A DNA stretch of 17,807 nt from Candidatus Baldrarchaeota archaeon (GTDB lineage Archaea > Asgardarchaeota > Baldrarchaeia > Baldrarchaeales > DXJG01), in assembly GCA_030587435.1 (NCBI GenBank), contig JAUQZC010000109.1:1-17807 (forward strand), written 5' to 3'. The translations under genes and the position numbers were made by a program. Positions within the stretch are counted from its first letter, which is position 1, and the number at the start of each line of letters is the position of its first letter. The notes beneath the pieces were generated by a model. That model searched no databases. It was not told the origin of the DNA and saw nothing but the letters and a program-made list of their open reading frames with translations. Positions 15,247 through 17,807 of the stretch are shown here, piece after piece.

Positions 15247-15492
15247 ATGAAAGTGGTTGTTAAAGTTGATGAGAAAGGTAGAATTTTGATTCCAAAGGAC
15301 ATTAGAGAAAATGTTGGTATAAAGGAGAAAAGTTATGTTAGAGTTACGGTTGAAGGTAGAAAAATAGTAGTGGAAGCTTTAGAGTCGGTTGCTGATAAAT
15401 ATTATGGTGCTTTTAAAATTGATAAGTGGCCTGAAGATCTTGATCATTTTTTAGTTGAGGCTGTTAAAAAATGGTGGCTACAAAGTACTTAG
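15247..15492 (+). CDS. vapB: AbrB/MazE-fold (SpoVT-AbrB) antitoxin, VapB
   Basis: 81 residues. The N-terminal swapped-hairpin AbrB domain is clear: VVVKVDEKGRILIPKDIREN, VGIKEKSYVRV, GRKIVVEA (residues 2-48). The C-terminal tail (YYGAFKIDKWPEDLDHFLVE) is the usual toxin-neutralising segment. ATG 15247 is preferred over GTG 15238 because AGGTGG (15236-15241) is 5 nt upstream. It binds and inhibits the adjacent PIN toxin and is expected to repress its own promoter (family knowledge). The toxin gene overlaps its last 22 nt, so translation is coupled. Confidence 0.88.
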   Translation: MKVVVKVDEKGRILIPKDIRENVGIKEKSYVRVTVEGRKIVVEALESVADKYYGAFKIDKWPEDLDHFLVEAVKKWWLQST

Positions 15493-15890
15493 ATGTTAAT
15501 ATCTTTGTTTACTGGCTTGGTAAGCATCCTAAATTTGGTGAAACAGCTTATAAATGGATCAAAAGTGTTGAAAATGCTTCTCGTAGAGAATATGTAACTT
15601 CTAGTCTAACTATATACGAAACACTTGTAATTGTTGGAGGATTAACTGGTAGAAATTTGAGAGACGAGAAATTCGTAGAAGAAGTCATTACAGCAATAAC
15701 GAGTCTTAGAGGACTAATAATAGAGTCTTTAACTAGCGGCGACGTCTTTCAAGCCCTCAGGCTGATGAAAGAGTACGGTTTTGATTACGAAGATTCTTTA
15801 CATTTAGCAGTGGCATTAAGGGTTGGAGCAAAGGAGATTGTATCGAATGATGAAGACTTTGACAAAAGTCCCTTAAGAAGAATTTTCTAG
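15471..15890 (+). CDS. vapC: PIN-domain ribonuclease toxin, VapC
   Basis: 139 residues, typical VapC length. The acidic metal-binding residues are present: D8 (KYLDVNIFVYW), E50 (LTIYETLV), D108 (DYEDSLHLAVAL) and D127/D129 (IVSNDEDFD). VapC toxins are Mg-dependent ribonucleases that cleave tRNA or rRNA; the target here is unknown. It begins inside vapB, with a GAGG box 10 nt upstream of ATG 15471. The full set of catalytic residues suggests an intact toxin. A T6 run at 15903-15908 may terminate the transcript. Confidence 0.92.
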   Translation: MVATKYLDVNIFVYWLGKHPKFGETAYKWIKSVENASRREYVTSSLTIYETLVIVGGLTGRNLRDEKFVEEVITAITSLRGLIIESLTSGDVFQALRLMKEYGFDYEDSLHLAVALRVGAKEIVSNDEDFDKSPLRRIF

Positions 15891-15997
15891 CAATTTACAT
15901 GCTTTTTTAACTTATACAAAATTATTACCTTCCAAACAATGTGCAATAAAAGTTATTGGCTTGCTGATTCCCGTTAGCATGATTCTTTTTATATGCT

Positions 15998-16041
15998 TTT
16001 CACGTATTTTTCCATGATATATCATGCATATAACCGTGAAA
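15998..16041. promoter_or_regulatory. concentric dyad operator candidate: TTTCACG-N8-CATGATATATCATG-N8-CGTGAAA
   Basis: A perfect 14-bp palindrome (16013-16026) and a 7-bp inverted repeat (15998-16004 / 16035-16041) share the same centre, 16019.5. The right arm overlaps the BRE of TATA box TTTATATA (16042-16049). A further CATGAT half-site lies at 15978-15983. Binding here would block TBP/TFB access; the adjacent RHH protein is the obvious candidate ligand (inference). Confidence 0.65.
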
Positions 16042-16049
16042 TTTATATA
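16036..16049 (+). promoter_or_regulatory. BRE/TATA promoter of the RHH-sat-tauE operon
   Basis: GTGAAA followed by TTTATATA (16042-16049) is a strong archaeal promoter, predicting transcription start near 16072 and a leaderless or nearly leaderless mRNA starting at ATG 16075. A second TATA-like TTTTTATATG at 15986-15995 could drive a start near 16018. Confidence 0.65.
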
Positions 16050-16074
16050 CACCTTTTATCAACTCACTTCTAAA

Positions 16075-16326
16075 ATGGAAGTGATGATGAAGATGACGGA
16101 AGAAAAGTCTAAGCCTAAGAATTTTACTTCAATTTCAATACCAACAACCCTGTACAAAAAACTTGAAGAAAAAATAAAGGAAACCGAATTCACCTCAGTA
16201 TCAAGTTTCGTAACCCACATAATAAGAGAATACCTCGCAAAAATGGAAGAAGAAAAAGAAGTGTTCTCAGAGGAAGAGGAAGAAGAAATAAAAGAAAGAT
16301 TAAGAGCCCTCGGATACATAGACTAA
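16075..16326 (+). CDS. ribbon-helix-helix regulator with acidic linker and RLRALGYID tail, first gene of the sat operon
   Basis: 83 residues from ATG 16075; in-frame ATGs at 16084, 16087 and 16093 are alternatives, and one at 16024 would need the upstream TATA. The RHH fold is FTSISIPTTLYKKLEEKIKE (strand plus helix 1) then FTSVSSFVTHIIREYLAKME (helix 2). An acidic stretch rich in E (EEEKEVFSEEEEEE) and the tail IKERLRALGYID complete it. The tail matches that of the RHH protein at 13518-13703. It ends 13 nt before sat, so it is co-transcribed with it and probably regulates the operon through the dyad upstream (inference). It is not an antitoxin by context, as no toxin gene adjoins it. Confidence 0.8.
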   Translation: MEVMMKMTEEKSKPKNFTSISIPTTLYKKLEEKIKETEFTSVSSFVTHIIREYLAKMEEEKEVFSEEEEEEIKERLRALGYID

Positions 16327-16339
16327 TGGAGGTTAAAGC

Positions 16340-17491
16340 ATGCCGCCGCCACACGGAGGAAAACTCGTAAACAGAGTACTAAAAGGTAAAGAAAGAGAAA
16401 AAATGTTAGAAGAAGCCTTAGAACTACCAAAAATAAAATTAACAAACGAGTACATCAAAGATGTTGAAAATATTGCCCACGGTGTTTTCAGCCCACTAGA
16501 AGGACCAATGACGCAAGAAGACTACTTAAATGTTCTAGAAAACATGAGATTATCTAACGATCTTCCATGGACAATTCCCATCGTAATAGACGTTAGCGAA
16601 GAAGAAATAAAATCGGTGAAAGAAGGAGACGATATAACAATATTATCCTTGGAGGAAAATAAACCCATAGTCATACTTCACATAGAAGAAATCTACGGCT
16701 ATGATAAAGAAAAACATGCAGAAAAAGTGTTCGGAGTAAAGGATCCAGCACACCCAGGAGTAGCAAAAACATACCAAATGAAAGAGAAACTCATAGGAGG
16801 AAAAATAGACCTACTAGACCATTCAAAAAACCCTTACTACAAGTACACCTTGTGGCCCGTGGAAACAAGAATACTCTTCAAAGAAAAGGGTTGGAGAACA
16901 GTAGTAGGATTCCAAACAAGAAACGCACCACACATAGGACACGAATACGTGCAAAAAACAGCCCTAACATTCACAGATGGACTATTCATAAACCCAGTAA
17001 TCGGGAAAAAGAAGAAGGGAGACTTCAAAGACGAAGTAATTTTAGCAGCTTACGAAGAATTAATAAAACACTACTATCTTAAAGACAGAGCAGTACTCGC
17101 AATACTGCGGACAGAAATGCGATATGCAGGGCCAAGAGAAGCAATCTTCCACGCAATTGTAAGAAAAAACTTTGGGTGCACCCACTTCATAGTTGGAAGA
17201 GACCACGCAGGAGTAGGAAACTTTTACCCACCATATGCCGCCCAAGAAATATTCGATGAGTTCCCAGACCTGGGAATAATTCCAATATTCTTCAAAGAAT
17301 TCTTCATATGCAAAAAATGCGGCGGCATGGCAAATGAAAAAACATGTCCGCATCCTGAAGAATATCGAGTAAGATTCAGCGGAACGATGATAAGAAGACT
17401 TTTACAACAAGGTAAAAAACCACCAAAAGAAATAATGAGACCTGAAATAGCGGAAATAATATTAAAATGGGAAAACCCATTTGTAGAATAA
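16340..17491 (+). CDS. sat: sulfate adenylyltransferase (ATP sulfurylase), archaeal zinc-ribbon type
   Basis: 383 residues. Catalyses ATP + sulfate to APS + pyrophosphate, the first step in sulfate activation. The PUA-like N-terminal domain carries HGVFSPLEGPMTQEDY (about 47-62). The catalytic domain has QTRNAPHIGHEYVQ (192-205, the ATP-binding HxGH-type motif), GRDHAGVG (286-293), and a zinc-binding insert CKKCGGMANEKTCPH shared with archaeal and some bacterial homomeric enzymes. The FSGTMIRRLL motif lies near the C-terminus. No APS kinase domain is fused. ATG 16340 follows GGAGGT (16328-16333) with 6-nt spacing, 13 nt after the RHH stop. The downstream gene is a TauE/SafE transporter, 16 nt away. 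APS could feed assimilation, dissimilation, or PAPS synthesis for sulfation; which one needs genes outside the window. Confidence 0.96.
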   Translation: MPPPHGGKLVNRVLKGKEREKMLEEALELPKIKLTNEYIKDVENIAHGVFSPLEGPMTQEDYLNVLENMRLSNDLPWTIPIVIDVSEEEIKSVKEGDDITILSLEENKPIVILHIEEIYGYDKEKHAEKVFGVKDPAHPGVAKTYQMKEKLIGGKIDLLDHSKNPYYKYTLWPVETRILFKEKGWRTVVGFQTRNAPHIGHEYVQKTALTFTDGLFINPVIGKKKKGDFKDEVILAAYEELIKHYYLKDRAVLAILRTEMRYAGPREAIFHAIVRKNFGCTHFIVGRDHAGVGNFYPPYAAQEIFDEFPDLGIIPIFFKEFFICKKCGGMANEKTCPHPEEYRVRFSGTMIRRLLQQGKKPPKEIMRPEIAEIILKWENPFVE

Positions 17492-17507
17492 TAGAAGGCA
17501 AATAAAT

Positions 17508-17807
17508 ATGACTAAAACAACCTTTTTCTTAGTCATCACAGTATTAGCATTTATCTGCGAATATATAGATTCATCGATAGGTATGGGCTACGGAACCACC
17601 CTAACTCCACTTCTCCTAATAATTGGAATTCAACCATTACAAGCTGTACCAGCAGTTCTCATATCTCAACTCTCCTCAGGATTAGTAGCATCATTCTTCC
17701 ATCACGAATTTAAAAATGTAAATTTCAACCTTGGATCCATAGACACTAAAGTAACCTTTGTTCTCGCAATATGCGGCATAATAGGTGCGACAACAGCAGT
17801 CTTAGTA
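17508..17807 (+). CDS. TauE/SafE family membrane transporter, probable sulfite/sulfate exporter or permease (3' truncated by window)
   Basis: The first 100 codons are present and the frame is open to the right edge. ATG 17508 follows GAAGG (17494-17498). The N-terminus has a hydrophobic helix (FFLVITVLAFICEYIDSSIG) and the family signature GMGYGTTLTPLLLIIGIQP, with QAVPAVLISQLSSGLVASFF in the next helix, then a cytoplasmic loop HHEFKNVNF and a third helix starting VTFVLAICGIIGATTA. TauE/SafE proteins move sulfur oxyanions or organosulfonates. Placement 16 nt after sat fits sulfate uptake or sulfite export coupled to sulfate activation; direction of transport cannot be inferred. Confidence 0.88.
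   Translation, partial: MTKTTFFLVITVLAFICEYIDSSIGMGYGTTLTPLLLIIGIQPLQAVPAVLISQLSSGLVASFFHHEFKNVNFNLGSIDTKVTFVLAICGIIGATTAVLV

Noticed and set aside
13518..15890. Possible integrated mobile element carrying RHH, phosphodiesterase and vapBC
   Set aside because: No integrase, transposase, attachment repeats or terminal inverted repeats seen; vapBC pairs commonly move or persist alone in archaea.
16059..16319. 86-codon minus-strand frame rich in serine
   Set aside because: Antisense of the RHH gene; the Ser/Phe bias mirrors its Glu/Lys-rich coding strand.

Overview
This window is almost certainly archaeal and AT-rich. TATA boxes with purine-rich BRE-like flanks precede several genes (for example 15203-15217 and 16036-16049). 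Shine-Dalgarno sites are short GAGG or GGAGGT boxes. The gene set is typical of archaea: a DPM1-like GT2 fused to GtrA, a DUF2079 membrane protein, a zinc-ribbon ATP sulfurylase, small ribbon-helix-helix regulators and a VapBC pair. A thermophilic Thermoproteota or Bathyarchaeia-like lineage would fit, but the sequence alone does not fix the taxon.

Left two thirds (about 1-12680): a cell-surface glycan or protein-glycosylation locus. It holds a GT-C-like polytopic protein (8-1945, +), two separate GT4 glycosyltransferases (2156-3208, -; 3680-4837, +), and a minus-strand operon read from 11316 down to 4832. That operon encodes a GT4 fused to a PF10131-like multispanning GT-C protein (interrupted by a frameshift in an A9 run), a DUF2079 protein, and another GT4. 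Upstream of it, with its own promoter, is a polyprenyl-phosphate sugar synthase with a GtrA membrane domain (11591-12679, -). Together these suggest sugar loading onto lipid carriers, cytoplasmic assembly by GT-B enzymes, and outer-face transfer by GT-C enzymes.

Right third (about 12930-17807): a zinc-ribbon membrane protein of unknown role (12964-13407, +), a small RHH regulator (13518-13703, -) divergent from a type I phosphodiesterase/nucleotide pyrophosphatase (13785-15167, +), a VapBC toxin-antitoxin pair (15247-15890, +), and an RHH - sat - TauE/SafE operon (16075 to the right edge, +). The operon implies sulfate or sulfite transport and activation to APS. Next to a glycan locus, this raises the possibility of sulfated surface glycans, which is inference.

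The most notable observations are: a single-base homopolymer frameshift that splits a GT4/GT-C fusion gene while both halves keep their conserved motifs; a concentric DNA dyad (15998-16041) abutting the TATA box of the RHH-sat operon; two RHH regulators with the same C-terminal RLRALGY tail, one beside the phosphodiesterase and one beside sat; and a change of base composition inside the phosphodiesterase gene.
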